Source of the DNA: Planococcus wigleyi
GTDB taxonomy: Bacteria > Bacillota > Bacilli > Bacillales_A > Planococcaceae
Assembly: GCF_014836985.1 (NCBI RefSeq)
Contig: NZ_JACSPU010000001.1
Location: 493,473 to 557,472, forward strand
Length of the DNA: 64,000 nucleotides
Reading direction: 5' to 3'
This document shows, piece after piece, positions 44,848 through 53,239 of the stretch (positions within the stretch are counted from its first letter, which is position 1; each line of letters opens with the position of its first letter). A model generated the notes under the pieces. That model was not told where the DNA came from. It saw only the letters and a program-made list of their open reading frames with translations, and ran no database searches. The position numbers and the translations under genes were made by a program.

Positions 44848-46056
44848 ATGGCGAAATCATTGAAGACAGCAGTAATTCTTACAGCAGGCGTTTTATTGGC
44901 AAGTGTTGGCAACGTTTATGCAGCTGAAGAAAGCGAAACACCGGATTTTACACCGCGTACATACAATACAATAGAACTTGATTCGAGTGTTTTGGCAGCT
45001 TCCCAGTTGTTTAAATTTGATTCAGGCCTCGAATTTGCCTATCCGGATGCCGTTCGGGGGATTTTTGTAACAGCTCATTCTGCAGGCGGGGAGCGGTTTG
45101 GATCACTGGTTGAACTGGTGGAGCAAACAGAATTGAATGCCATGGTCATCGATATCAAAGAAGATTTTGGCCATTTGACATACATACCGGAAGACGGCTC
45201 AGCACTGGCGGAACTTGGATTGGGCCAGCCTTTGATTAAAAACCCAAGAGCTATGCTGGAGCAGCTGGAAGAAAAAGAAATCTATCCTATCGCTCGCGTG
45301 GTGGTATTTAAAGATACCGTACTGGCGGAACAGCAGCCTGAGCTGACATTTATGGATGGAGAACAGGTCTGGAAAAATAATCGCGGAGAATCATTCGTCA
45401 ATCCATTCTTGAAAGAAGTGTGGGACTACAATGTCCAAATTGCTATCGAAGCCGCTAAGCTTGGTTTTAAGGAAATTCAATTCGACTATGTCCGTTTTCC
45501 GGAAGGATTTGAACACCGTGCTGATGATCTCAGCTATTCGCTCGGGGATTACGCAAACTCTGATGCTGATCCGATACAGCGGCGAGTAGAGGCGGTAACG
45601 GATTTTGTTGCCTATGCAAAAGAACAATTAGAACCGTATGAAGTGGATGTATCGGTCGATATTTTCGGCTATGCGGCAACACTGCCGGAAGCTCCAGGCA
45701 TCGGCCAGAACTTTTCCAAGATTTCTGAGAATGTGGATGTCATCTCATCGATGATTTATCCAAGCCACTGGACCTCTTACTTTGGAATTGCCAAGCCGGA
45801 TCTCGAACCTTATAATCTGGTTGCGGAATATGCCAAGGTGGAAAACCAGGTGTTGGGTGCTTTGGAAAATCCGCCAGTTTCAAGGCCTTGGCTTCAGGAT
45901 TTCACCGCCAGCTATCTTGGATCAGGCAACTATCTGCGGTATGGAAAAGCAGAAGTGGAAGCTCAGATCAAGGCGTTGAACGATAATGGAATTGAAGAGT
46001 TTCTTCTTTGGAATGCAGGGAATACTTATTCTAAAGGTGTGGATTATACGCCTTAA
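44848..46056 (+). CDS. Secreted putative glycoside hydrolase (DUF4015)
   Basis: This 402-residue exported protein has a signal peptide (cleavage near VYAAEE, residue 27) and a DUF4015 TIM-barrel domain: VRGIFVTAHSAGG at the first strand, NAMVIDIKEDFGHLTY, a central GFKEIQFDYVRFPEG (about 205-220) and SVDIFGYAA. The acidic residues of the DYVRFPEG and SVDIFG strands are candidates for catalysis. DUF4015 is related to glycoside-hydrolase barrels, but no substrate is established. It has its own gap upstream (44609-44847), where I see no clear promoter. It stands alone before spx. Confidence 0.82.
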   Translation: MAKSLKTAVILTAGVLLASVGNVYAAEESETPDFTPRTYNTIELDSSVLAASQLFKFDSGLEFAYPDAVRGIFVTAHSAGGERFGSLVELVEQTELNAMVIDIKEDFGHLTYIPEDGSALAELGLGQPLIKNPRAMLEQLEEKEIYPIARVVVFKDTVLAEQQPELTFMDGEQVWKNNRGESFVNPFLKEVWDYNVQIAIEAAKLGFKEIQFDYVRFPEGFEHRADDLSYSLGDYANSDADPIQRRVEAVTDFVAYAKEQLEPYEVDVSVDIFGYAATLPEAPGIGQNFSKISENVDVISSMIYPSHWTSYFGIAKPDLEPYNLVAEYAKVENQVLGALENPPVSRPWLQDFTASYLGSGNYLRYGKAEVEAQIKALNDNGIEEFLLWNAGNTYSKGVDYTP

Positions 46057-46450
46057 GCTGGTTCGTGGGATTGTGAATAGGGTGTTTGGCTAAGGAAATA
46101 AAAATATCTTATAGCAATCATAAATTTAGATGGAACTATTTTCAGTTTGAAACGTAATATATACTAGAATCGATTTTCAAAAAGAAGCTGTAACTGAGAA
46201 TAAAAAATTTTAGTTTGGAAGTTTACGACAAAAGAAAATGGGGTAAATTTAAATATACAAGCTTACAAGTATAAAGAATGTATAGCGAATATGTGACAAA
46301 AAGCTTGAAATTTAATTTTTTTACTGAAATACACTATTAAATTCATCCCATACATTGTATAATGAATGTAGAGCCTCTAAACTATAATGATTCTAATTTG
46401 AAAAATGAACCACACTAAATTTTCATGAATCCGAAAGGAAGTGCTCCATT

Positions 46451-46849
46451 ATGATGGTTACATTATTCACGTCCCCGAGCTGCACATCTTGCAGAAAAGC
46501 AAAAGCTTGGCTTGAGGAACACGAAATTCCATATACAGAACGCAACATTTTCTCTGAACCTTTGACAATCAGTGAAATCAAAGAAATCTTACGTATGACT
46601 GAAGACGGTACAGATGAAATCATCTCAACCCGTTCTAAAATATTCCAAAAATTGAATGTAGATGTTGAAAGTTTACCACTTCAGCGTTTATACGAATTAA
46701 TTCAGGAACATCCAGGATTGCTGCGCCGTCCGATCATCATGGATGAAAAGCGTCTGCAAGTCGGCTATAACGAAGATGAAATCCGTCGATTCCTACCGCG
46801 TAAAGTTAGAGCTTATCAACTGCTTGAAGCTCAGCGAATGGTAAACTAA
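46451..46849 (+). CDS. spx: Transcriptional regulator Spx
   Basis: This ArsC-like RNA polymerase-binding regulator has the redox switch C10-T-S-C13 (numbered from the second Met) in TSPSCTSC and the highly conserved blocks [15 protein letters not shown] and [26 protein letters not shown]. Oxidised Spx binds the alpha C-terminal domain and turns on thiol-stress genes; ClpXP with SpxH degrades it otherwise. Two adjacent ATGs (46451, 46454) are possible; the second gives the standard 131 residues. The 394-base gap before it (46057-46450) is AT-rich, with a TATAAT at 46358-46363 but no clear -35. Confidence 0.96.
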   Translation: MMVTLFTSPSCTSCRKAKAWLEEHEIPYTERNIFSEPLTISEIKEILRMTEDGTDEIISTRSKIFQKLNVDVESLPLQRLYELIQEHPGLLRRPIIMDEKRLQVGYNEDEIRRFLPRKVRAYQLLEAQRMVN

Positions 46850-46862
46850 CAATAAGCACATC

Positions 46863-46918
46863 AGCTGTCCGGTCTTTATGGTATTTCATAATAGATCCTG
46901 GGGCAGCTTTTCTTTATT
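46863..46918 (+). terminator. Terminator after spx
   Basis: AGCTGTCC (46863-46870) pairs with GGGCAGCT (46901-46908); the inner GGTCTTTATG pairs with CATAATAGATCC. A T-rich run follows. The gap on to 47095 shows no gene. Confidence 0.75.
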
Positions 46919-47095
46919 TTAATTAGTTGCATAAATCAGTTAAGTGATTTAAACTCTATGTACTTGTAACTTGTCTTTGGAAGATAGGCATAAACTTTTT
47001 CTTTGCCTGCAAAAGAAGTTATACTTATTAGAAGCAACACAAGCACGGCTCGGAGGAAGGTTCTCTTAGTCCAAACCGTAAAGGAGAGGTGTAAA

Positions 47096-47752
47096 ATGGA
47101 AATAGAACGCATTAACGACAACACAGTTAAATTTTACATTTCCTATCTCGACGTTGAAGAGCGAGGGTTTAGCCGTGACGAAATCTGGTTTAACAGAGAT
47201 AAGAGCGAAGAACTTTTTTGGGAAATGATGGATGAAGTTAATGAAGAAGCCGATTTCGTAATGGAAGGCCCTCTGTGGATCCAAGTCCAAGCGATGGATA
47301 AAGGACTCGAAGTCACAGTAACACGTGCTCAATTGACTAAAGATGGGCAAAAGCTTGATTTGCCTGATGACATAGAGGAACGCCGCAAAATGTTTGCAAG
47401 TGAAGATGCGGTGACTCCCGAATTTGATGAATTCGAACCGGTTTTTGATGAACCCGATATTAAGAAACTTGAATATACATTTGTCTTCTCAGAAGTGGAA
47501 GAACTATTGCCGATTGCACGGCGCTTGATGTATGTGCCGATTGAATCTGCGGTTTATCACTTTGAGAACAAATACTACCTTTACACAAGTTTTGATGAAA
47601 TTCTTCATTCTGAAGAAGATATCAAAAACAATGTCAGCATCATCACAGAATATTTGCGCATATCACCTGTTACAGTTCACCGACTTGAAGAATACGGCAA
47701 GCCCATCTTCAAAGAAGACGCGCTCTCAAATGTACTGCATTACTTTGGCTAA
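47096..47752 (+). CDS. mecA: Adaptor protein MecA
   Basis: This 218-residue adaptor, the same length as in B. subtilis, has an N-terminal substrate-binding domain (MEIERINDNTVKFYISYLD...GPLWIQVQAMDKGLEV), an acidic linker (about 95-125) and a C-terminal domain that binds and assembles ClpC (FENKYYLYTSF; HRLEEYGKPI). It brings substrates such as ComK to ClpCP. ATG 47096 follows GAGAGGTG; the longer frame from 47003 lacks a ribosome site. Confidence 0.95.
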   Translation: MEIERINDNTVKFYISYLDVEERGFSRDEIWFNRDKSEELFWEMMDEVNEEADFVMEGPLWIQVQAMDKGLEVTVTRAQLTKDGQKLDLPDDIEERRKMFASEDAVTPEFDEFEPVFDEPDIKKLEYTFVFSEVEELLPIARRLMYVPIESAVYHFENKYYLYTSFDEILHSEEDIKNNVSIITEYLRISPVTVHRLEEYGKPIFKEDALSNVLHYFG

Positions 47753-47777
47753 GGCCTCCTTTACAGGAGGTCTTTTT
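47751..47777 (+). terminator. Terminator after mecA
   Basis: AAGGCCTCCT (47751-47760) pairs with AGGAGGTCTT (47765-47774), loop TTAC, followed by Ts. The left arm covers the stop codon. Confidence 0.88.
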
Positions 47778-47807
47778 TTATTGCCAAAATAGGCTGGATT
47801 CCATAGA

Positions 47808-48914
47808 ATGGAAAAAAGGAGAGTGATTGATATATTAGTGGCTAAAACAGAACAACAGGAATTGTTTTATTTGACCGGACAACACGATAGGCATGAACTT
47901 CAGTACATTCGCACCCAGCGTCGATTCTTTTGCCCATCCTGCCAAGCTCCATTGCTTTTAAAAATTGGCGTAATCAACATCCCTCATTTTGCCCATCGGA
48001 CTCTTTCAGGCTGCGACCATTACAGCGAACCTGAATCATCTTTACACCTTCAAGGAAAACTCCTTCTCCATCAATTCTTCAAACAGCGGAACTTTAAAGT
48101 CAATCTGGAAAACTACTTGCCTGAAATCCGGCAGCGTGCAGATCTTCTGGTAGATGGCCAATATGCCATTGAGTTCCAATGCAGCACCATATCACCTGAG
48201 GACCTCCAGCAGCGCTCGCAAGGCTATCGGCGATTAGACATCAAGGACATATGGATTAAAGGCTTACAAGAGCCCTGCAATGAAGGAATCGGCTTGTTGC
48301 GATTGAAATCCCACGAAATTGCCATGCAGCAGAAAAGGGGAGCGCTTCCTTTCATTCTTTTGTTTTTCCCTCCGGCTAATCGATTTTATTATCACTCCAA
48401 TTTATTGTTCATCAGTTCAAATCGGTGGGTGGGCAAAACGAAGTCGATTTCAGCTGCTATGCAGGTCTTTCCATTTGCAGTTCCGAAGCCGCTGTCGAAA
48501 GCGGAGTTCAAAACAGTGATGGAAATTTTTAAGGCTGAAAAAAAGCGCTATATCCGAAATCAGCTGTACGCTGAAAATCGGATTAGAAACGTTTATTGCC
48601 GTCTTTGCTACGAGTTGCGAATGGATATGGCAAATGTACCAGAGTTCATCGGTATCCCAGTCAGAGGCGCCCAGTGTTTCAAAGAACCTGTAGTGTTGTG
48701 GCAATTGCATGCTGTGGCTGCACAGGAAAAAAAGATTCCGCTTCGTGACTTGATCCGTTCGGGCAAACTGACATTGAGTGCCGGTACGCAAGAAGGACAG
48801 GCAGCAGCAGTTTTGGAAGATTACCTTTCCTGTTTTCTGTCTTTTGGAGGAAGTGCCTTGACTGATAACAGTCTTTTGGATATCGTCTACCATAACTATT
48901 GCAAAACCTTGTGA
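47808..48914 (+). CDS. coiA: Competence protein CoiA-like
   Basis: This is a 368-residue CoiA-family protein. It has an N-terminal CPSC zinc-finger-like pair (FFCPSCQAPLLLK), a His-rich segment, a nuclease-like core with RADLLVDGQYAIEFQCS (PD-(D/E)XK-type Asp, Glu and Gln, about 105-122), and a C-terminal helical part. CoiA promotes recombination of incoming DNA in competent cells. The start is uncertain: the only in-frame ATG (47808) lies before the AAGGAG site, and GTG 47838 lies 16 bases after it. Position between mecA and pepF matches B. subtilis. Confidence 0.88.
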   Translation: MEKRRVIDILVAKTEQQELFYLTGQHDRHELQYIRTQRRFFCPSCQAPLLLKIGVINIPHFAHRTLSGCDHYSEPESSLHLQGKLLLHQFFKQRNFKVNLENYLPEIRQRADLLVDGQYAIEFQCSTISPEDLQQRSQGYRRLDIKDIWIKGLQEPCNEGIGLLRLKSHEIAMQQKRGALPFILLFFPPANRFYYHSNLLFISSNRWVGKTKSISAAMQVFPFAVPKPLSKAEFKTVMEIFKAEKKRYIRNQLYAENRIRNVYCRLCYELRMDMANVPEFIGIPVRGAQCFKEPVVLWQLHAVAAQEKKIPLRDLIRSGKLTLSAGTQEGQAAAVLEDYLSCFLSFGGSALTDNSLLDIVYHNYCKTL

Positions 48915-48974
48915 AAATTGAGAAAATAAGGTGTAGTTCGATTCCCGAAAGAGTGGGACAGAGGAGGAAATTAA

Positions 48975-50783
48975 ATGGTTGAGAAAGTATTGGCAAGAGA
49001 AGAAATACCAACAGAACTGACGTGGAGATTGGAAGATATATTTGAAACCGACGAGCTGTGGGAAAAAGAGTTTGTAGAAGTTGCAGCTCTTGGAGATAAA
49101 GCCGAATCCTATCAAGGGAAATTGCAGGAAAATGCGGAAGCGCTCTATGAGGTGCTGGTCTATAAAGATGAGTTGACTGAACGCTTAAGACGCCTTTACA
49201 CGTATTCCCATATGCGCTATGACCAAGACACCACCAATTCAAAATATCAGGCGTTGGATAGCCGCGTAAAGTCTTTGTTTGCGAAAGTATCAGCGGGCTT
49301 GTCCTTCCTGACACCGGAAATTTTGGCGCTGGAGGAATCCGTCTTAAATGACTATGTTGAAAACCATGAAGGCTTGAGTTTATACAAACAAGCACTCGAA
49401 GAATTAAATTCATTGCGTCCTCATGTCTTACCGGCAGAACAGGAATCCCTGCTTGCCCAAATGTCTGAAGTAAGCCGTGCTTCTTCCGAAACGTTCGGCA
49501 TGCTGAATAATGCAGATCTTGAATTCCCGGAAATTGAAGATGAATCGGGCGAAAAAGTACAGATTACACATGGCAACTATATTCGTTTCCTTGAAAGCAA
49601 AGACCGCCGTGTGCGGGAAGATGCATTTAAAGCCGTTTATGCGACATATGGCAAATTCCGCAATACGTTCGCTTCTACACTTTCAGGCAATATTAAGCGT
49701 GATAACGTCAATGCGCGGATCCGTAAATTCGAATCGGCTCGCCAGGCAGCTTTAGCTGATGACCATATTCCGGAAGCGGTTTACGATAATCTGGTGGAGA
49801 CCATCAATAATAACCTTCACCTCTTGCACCGTTACGCTGCCCTGCGCAAAGAAGTGCTTGGCATCGATAAGGTTCATATGTGGGATATGCATACGCCATT
49901 GGTCAAAGAAGTGAAAATGGAGATTCCATACGAAAAAGCCACTGGCATCATGCTTAAAGGCCTTGAAGCACTTGGAGAAGAATATGTTGGCATCGTCAAA
50001 GAAGGCATCGATAATCGCTGGGTGGACGTCAAGGAAAACAAAGGCAAGCGCAGTGGAGCCTATTCTTCGGGTACTTATGGAACAAACCCGTATATCCTGA
50101 TGAACTGGCAGGACAACGTCGATAACCTGTTCACATTGGCGCATGAGTTCGGCCATAGTGTCCACAGTTATTATACGCGCGCCAATCAGCCGTATATTTA
50201 CGGCGATTATTCAATTTTCGTGGCAGAAGTGGCTTCTACCACCAACGAAGCCCTTTTGAATGAATACATGGTCAACGCCACTGAAGATGACCAGGAACGC
50301 ATCTATCTGCTGAACCACTGGTTGGATGGATTCCGTGGGACGGTGTTCCGCCAAACCATGTTTGCTGAATTCGAGCATATGATGCACAAAATGGATCAGG
50401 ATGGCGAAGCGCTGACTGCAGACCGCCTGACAGAAGTTTATTATGAACTGAATCAGAAATATTTCGGACCGGATGTAGCAGTCGATGAAGAAATCGGTTT
50501 GGAGTGGGCGAGAATCCCGCATTTCTACTATAATTACTATGTGTTCCAATATGCGACAGGCTTCAGTGCAGCAACTGCCTTGAGCAAAGGGATCCTAGAA
50601 GAAGGACAACCCGCTGTCGACCGCTATATCAATGAATTCCTGAAAGCCGGCAGCTCGGATTATCCGATTAAAGTGCTGAAAAAAGCCGGTGTCGATATGA
50701 CACAATCAAAAGCCGTTGAAGAAGCCTGCAAAGTGTTCGAACAAAAACTTAATGAGCTTGAGAAACTATTGTTGAATAAATAA
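48975..50783 (+). CDS. pepF: Oligoendopeptidase F (PepF)
   Basis: This 602-residue M3B zinc metallopeptidase has the active-site motif HEFGHS near residues 389-394 and the downstream zinc ligand Glu in EVASTTNEALL. It cleaves peptides of about 7-17 residues in the cytoplasm. Here it could process peptides imported by the two Opp systems in this window. GAGGAGG precedes the ATG. Confidence 0.95.
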   Translation: MVEKVLAREEIPTELTWRLEDIFETDELWEKEFVEVAALGDKAESYQGKLQENAEALYEVLVYKDELTERLRRLYTYSHMRYDQDTTNSKYQALDSRVKSLFAKVSAGLSFLTPEILALEESVLNDYVENHEGLSLYKQALEELNSLRPHVLPAEQESLLAQMSEVSRASSETFGMLNNADLEFPEIEDESGEKVQITHGNYIRFLESKDRRVREDAFKAVYATYGKFRNTFASTLSGNIKRDNVNARIRKFESARQAALADDHIPEAVYDNLVETINNNLHLLHRYAALRKEVLGIDKVHMWDMHTPLVKEVKMEIPYEKATGIMLKGLEALGEEYVGIVKEGIDNRWVDVKENKGKRSGAYSSGTYGTNPYILMNWQDNVDNLFTLAHEFGHSVHSYYTRANQPYIYGDYSIFVAEVASTTNEALLNEYMVNATEDDQERIYLLNHWLDGFRGTVFRQTMFAEFEHMMHKMDQDGEALTADRLTEVYYELNQKYFGPDVAVDEEIGLEWARIPHFYYNYYVFQYATGFSAATALSKGILEEGQPAVDRYINEFLKAGSSDYPIKVLKKAGVDMTQSKAVEEACKVFEQKLNELEKLLLNK

Positions 50784-50790
50784 GAAGGAA

Positions 50791-50826
50791 GAGAAACTAA
50801 CGATATTAGTTAGTTTCTCTTTTCTA
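50791..50826 (+). terminator. Intrinsic terminator after pepF
   Basis: AGAGAAACTAAC (50791-50802) pairs perfectly with GTTAGTTTCTCT (50810-50821), followed by T-rich sequence. Confidence 0.92.
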
Positions 50827-50891
50827 TTTGTTATTACACAATAGTTAAGTTCAAACAGACATTGGATAATACACAGCTCGTTTATGACAAA

Positions 50892-50912
50892 TTTGTGAAA
50901 GTCTTTGTGAAT
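50892..50912 (+). promoter_or_regulatory. ResD-type binding repeats before roxS
   Basis: TTTGTGAAA (50892-50900) and TTTGTGAAT (50904-50912) are direct repeats spaced 12 bases start to start, immediately before the -35. They resemble the ResD/SrrA site TTTGTGAAT. RoxS/RsaE is activated by this two-component system in studied species. Confidence 0.65.
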
Positions 50913-50914
50913 TA

Positions 50915-50943
50915 TTGCATTAACTATTATGCCGTGCTAAGAT
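50915..50943 (+). promoter_or_regulatory. Promoter of the RoxS/RsaE small RNA
   Basis: TTGCAT (50915-50920), 17-base spacer, extended -10 TGCTAAGAT (hexamer 50938-50943). The predicted start point is near 50950. Confidence 0.75.
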
Positions 50944-50947
50944 TAGG

Positions 50948-50965
50948 TTGTGAAATAAATCACAT
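50948..50965 (+). promoter_or_regulatory. Rex-type operator at the roxS start point
   Basis: TTGTGAAATAAATCACAT is an inverted repeat (TTGTGA with TCACAT) that resembles the Rex site and covers the predicted start. Rex, released by NADH, represses roxS in B. subtilis. The core TGTGA-N6-TCACA also equals a CRP/FNR-type site, so Fnr is an alternative. Confidence 0.65.
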
Positions 50966-51067
50966 ACAAACATACACCCCTTTGTTTGAGCGTGAACATT
51001 TCTCCCATCCCCTTTGTGTAATATAGAAAGGCGCCTTCCGGACGTGGAAGGCGCCTTTCGCTTTTTC
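50950..51067 (+). ncRNA. roxS: RoxS/RsaE-type small regulatory RNA
   Basis: This is a transcript of about 115 nt between a good promoter and a very strong terminator, with no coding capacity. Its unpaired middle has the RoxS/RsaE C-rich motifs ACACCCCTTTGTTTGA (about 50974-50990) and CTCCCATCCCCTTTG (about 51002-51016), which base-pair with GGGG-rich ribosome sites of target mRNAs. The 5' stretch GTGAAATAAATCACATA and these blocks agree closely with the S. aureus RsaE sequence as I recall it. The gene lies between pepF and spxH (yjbH), the location of roxS in B. subtilis. In studied species it lowers TCA-cycle and folate enzymes and rebalances NADH. The exact 5' end is estimated. Confidence 0.9.
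51026..51066 (+). terminator. Terminator of the RoxS/RsaE RNA
   Basis: A perfect 14-bp stem (51026-51039 with 51046-51059, six-base loop), GC-rich, followed by GCTTTTTC. Confidence 0.93.
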
Positions 51068-51102
51068 GCATCTTTATTGGGCAGACTTTCGATTCGATTC
51101 AG

Positions 51103-51207
51103 ATACTTTCTAATTCAACCCAAATACTTTCCAATAAATACGGAATACTTTCCGTTTCAGCACAAATACTTTCTATTACAGAATATATACTTTCCATAGC
51201 CATCTTG
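51103..51207 (+). repeat. Five direct repeats of ATACTTTCY with an exact 21-bp period
   Basis: ATACTTTC begins at 51103, 51124, 51145, 51166 and 51187, always 21 bases apart; a degenerate sixth copy (AGACTTTC) begins at 51083. The 12-13 bases between cores are diverged but AT-rich. The block fills the space between the roxS terminator and the spxH terminator. It can be read in frame as heptads on either strand (Tyr-Phe every seven residues on plus; Glu-Ser-Ile every seven residues on minus, ATG 51197 to stop 51099), but neither frame has a ribosome site. Confidence 0.9.
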
Positions 51208-51215
51208 ACGCCAAA

Positions 51216-51256
51216 AAAATAGCCTGTCTCCCCCAAAAGGGGAGGCAGGCTATTTT
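51216..51256 (-). terminator. Terminator of spxH (bidirectional)
   Basis: An 18-bp stem with one G-U pair (51216-51233 with 51239-51256) overlaps the spxH stop codon. On the minus strand it ends in ATTTTTTTGG. Confidence 0.9.
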
Positions 51257-52047
51257 ACTTTCCATATGGTTTCTTTTGCCATGCAGATGCGTTCCAGTTT
51301 TTGTTGGAGCACTTGTTTTTTCAGTTCGCATTCGGCTGTTTGTTCGGAAATATTATAAATAGAAGCAATTTCTCTAGTGGCCATTGTCGAGTATTTAGTA
51401 AAAAGATCATCCAAGGGTGGCGGGGACTGACGATTTAAGCTTTCTTCACCCATCATCTCTTGCAAAATTGTCTGGTAGACATCGTATGAATAAAGTCCGG
51501 ATACTTTAACACCTTCATCTTCAATGCATTCATTGAAAAATACGATGCTTGGCACTTCGTTGATTTCCATTTCACGTGTAATCTGTAAGTCGCATTGGAA
51601 AGCTTTTGCGGTATGTACAGAGTGGAAGTCCAATTTGAACTCTTCTTGATCCAATTCTGCTTCTTCCGCAATTTCCAGTAAAACATTATATGAAGAAACA
51701 TCTTTTGATTGAAGGAACAAGTGCTCCTGCAATTTGTGCAGGAATCGGTTTCCAGAACGTTTTCCCTGAAGCTCTGCTGCTTTAATCGCCACAGACGGCA
51801 AAACAGGATGGGTTAAGTTGTTCGTGTCGATGTTTGATGAAAGTGTTCCTTTATTTAAATTGAGCAGCTGTGTACTCAATACAATACGCATAGAAAAGTA
51901 ATGGCCGTATTCGATCTGGAGTTTCCGTATAACTGCTTGAAGCTCCCAACATTCTGGGTTCAAGGGGTCTACGAAAACATACAACTCCATTGGTTTAAAA
52001 GAATTCGCAGGTTCACGAATTTCCTGGACCAAATCTAGATTGCTCAC
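51250..52047 (-). CDS. spxH: ClpXP adaptor SpxH (YjbH, DsbA-like)
   Basis: This 265-residue DsbA/thioredoxin-fold adaptor presents Spx to ClpXP. The N-terminal strand ELYVFVDPLNPECWELQ is the YjbH signature; the site that is CxxC in DsbA reads N30-P-E-C33 here, so the first cysteine is missing. The C-terminal part has the helical extension of the family. The start is GTG 52047 with GGAGG upstream, overlapping the hemoglobin gene stop by 4 bases, so the pair is translationally coupled. Its client Spx is encoded about 5 kb away. Confidence 0.9.
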   Translation of the reverse strand: MSNLDLVQEIREPANSFKPMELYVFVDPLNPECWELQAVIRKLQIEYGHYFSMRIVLSTQLLNLNKGTLSSNIDTNNLTHPVLPSVAIKAAELQGKRSGNRFLHKLQEHLFLQSKDVSSYNVLLEIAEEAELDQEEFKLDFHSVHTAKAFQCDLQITREMEINEVPSIVFFNECIEDEGVKVSGLYSYDVYQTILQEMMGEESLNRQSPPPLDDLFTKYSTMATREIASIYNISEQTAECELKKQVLQQKLERICMAKETIWKVK

Positions 52048-52445
52048 TCCAACTCCTCCTCACTGTCAGACTCATTGATCATGTGATGTGCAGTTAAAAC
52101 AAGTCGATTGTATAAGGTTTCACGGAATTTTCCGCTCAATCCCACCTCGTCCATTGCTTCACTCATGCACTCAAGCCAAGCCTGAGCTCTAGCAGGCGTT
52201 ATTGCGAATGGATTATGTCTTGCTTTTAGTCTCGGATGCCCATGTTCTTCTGAATACAAATTCGGTCCACCTAAATATTGGGTTAAGAATTGTTTTTGTT
52301 TACGGGCGGTCTCGGAAAGGTCATCTGGAAAAATAGGCTGCAGCTTTGGATGTGCCGCTACGCGAGCATAAAATGCATCGACTAACTGTGATAATGTTTC
52401 CGCACCAATCTCTTCGTACGGAATAATCGGTTTTCCAGTCATCAT
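52044..52445 (-). CDS. yjbI: Group II truncated hemoglobin (YjbI)
   Basis: This 133-residue 2-on-2 globin has the family blocks LVDAFYARVAAHPKLQPIFP, QKQFLTQYLGGPNLYSEEHGHPRLKARHNPFAI (distal and proximal histidine regions) and AWLECMSEAMDEVGL. It binds oxygen or NO and may handle reactive species. It is first in a two-gene unit with spxH. AAAGGAG precedes two adjacent ATGs; either could start it. Confidence 0.92.
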   Translation of the reverse strand: MMTGKPIIPYEEIGAETLSQLVDAFYARVAAHPKLQPIFPDDLSETARKQKQFLTQYLGGPNLYSEEHGHPRLKARHNPFAITPARAQAWLECMSEAMDEVGLSGKFRETLYNRLVLTAHHMINESDSEEELE

Positions 52446-52543
52446 CGTGTCTCCTTTGCTTTAGCTGTAAACTCATTCTAACAACGCAGCACAAATATCT
52501 CAAACAAATCGATTGAACAGTTGGAAAAATTAGGCAATAAAAT

Positions 52544-53134
52544 TTATTTGTCAACAGAACGGACAGAAGCAGAATTCATGAAGCGGGCGATTTTCTTGTC
52601 GGCGGGACGCTGTGGAATGTCTTGCTGCTGCAGGAAATCCAAGAAGCGTTTTTGGCCATTTTCAGCATCAGCTACTTCGAATTCCAATTCAAAATCTTCA
52701 TGGCCGTTGTACTCGGAATGGTCAATCACCAGAAGCCCATCCAGATAGTCGAACTCTGCACGATGAGTGGTCAATGTGCCGATCGATTCTAATTGCGTCA
52801 ATGGAATATCGAGCTCCTGCAGGGCAAGCGAAACTTCAGGTGCTTCAAAAGTCTTTAATTCCAGCATGCGGCGCGCTTGTTCTCTGGTCAATTTATCAGT
52901 GATTTCGTAATGTCCGACTGGCGCCGGAATCTTTAACGTACATTCGAAGCGCCCCTGTTTATTGCGGATGCGAAGAGCGCCGAGCTTGTTCTTCAATTGA
53001 AAGTCGGGCGTGTCAAAATAATGGTTGTGCTGGGTTTTAGGCCCGTTGTGGAAAGCAGAAAAATCCTTCAGTAAACGCATGTATTCTTCTTTAGTGAGCA
53101 TGTTTTTAAATTCGATTTCAAGTTCTTTTGTCAT
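52544..53134 (-). CDS. yjbK: CYTH-domain protein (YjbK)
   Basis: This 196-residue CYTH (triphosphate tunnel) protein has the hallmark ExExK near the start (E6-I-E8-F-K10) and alternating basic and acidic residues along eight predicted strands (RIRNKQGRFECTLKIP; FELEFEVAD). Family members bind or hydrolyse inorganic triphosphate or nucleotides. ATG 53134 is chosen, with GAGAGG upstream. Its gene lies beside relQ and yjbL as in B. subtilis. Confidence 0.88.
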   Translation of the reverse strand: MTKELEIEFKNMLTKEEYMRLLKDFSAFHNGPKTQHNHYFDTPDFQLKNKLGALRIRNKQGRFECTLKIPAPVGHYEITDKLTREQARRMLELKTFEAPEVSLALQELDIPLTQLESIGTLTTHRAEFDYLDGLLVIDHSEYNGHEDFELEFEVADAENGQKRFLDFLQQQDIPQRPADKKIARFMNSASVRSVDK

Positions 53135-53239
53135 AAGATGCACCTCTCTAGTAACTTCATTATCGGATAGTTTAGCGCAAACTGCAACGAATGGCAGAGC
53201 TGTGTTAAAATATCATTATCAGGAAGCCAGAGAGGATGT

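Noticed and set aside
48450-49413. Two long minus-strand frames across the coiA-pepF junction
   Set aside because: They cover conserved genes on the other strand and have no family features; codon pattern is that of a shadow.
51014-51199. 61-codon plus-strand frame with Tyr-Phe heptads
   Set aside because: It starts within the RoxS RNA and reads through its terminator stem, has no ribosome site, and its periodicity is explained by the 21-bp repeat. Kept only as a repeat.
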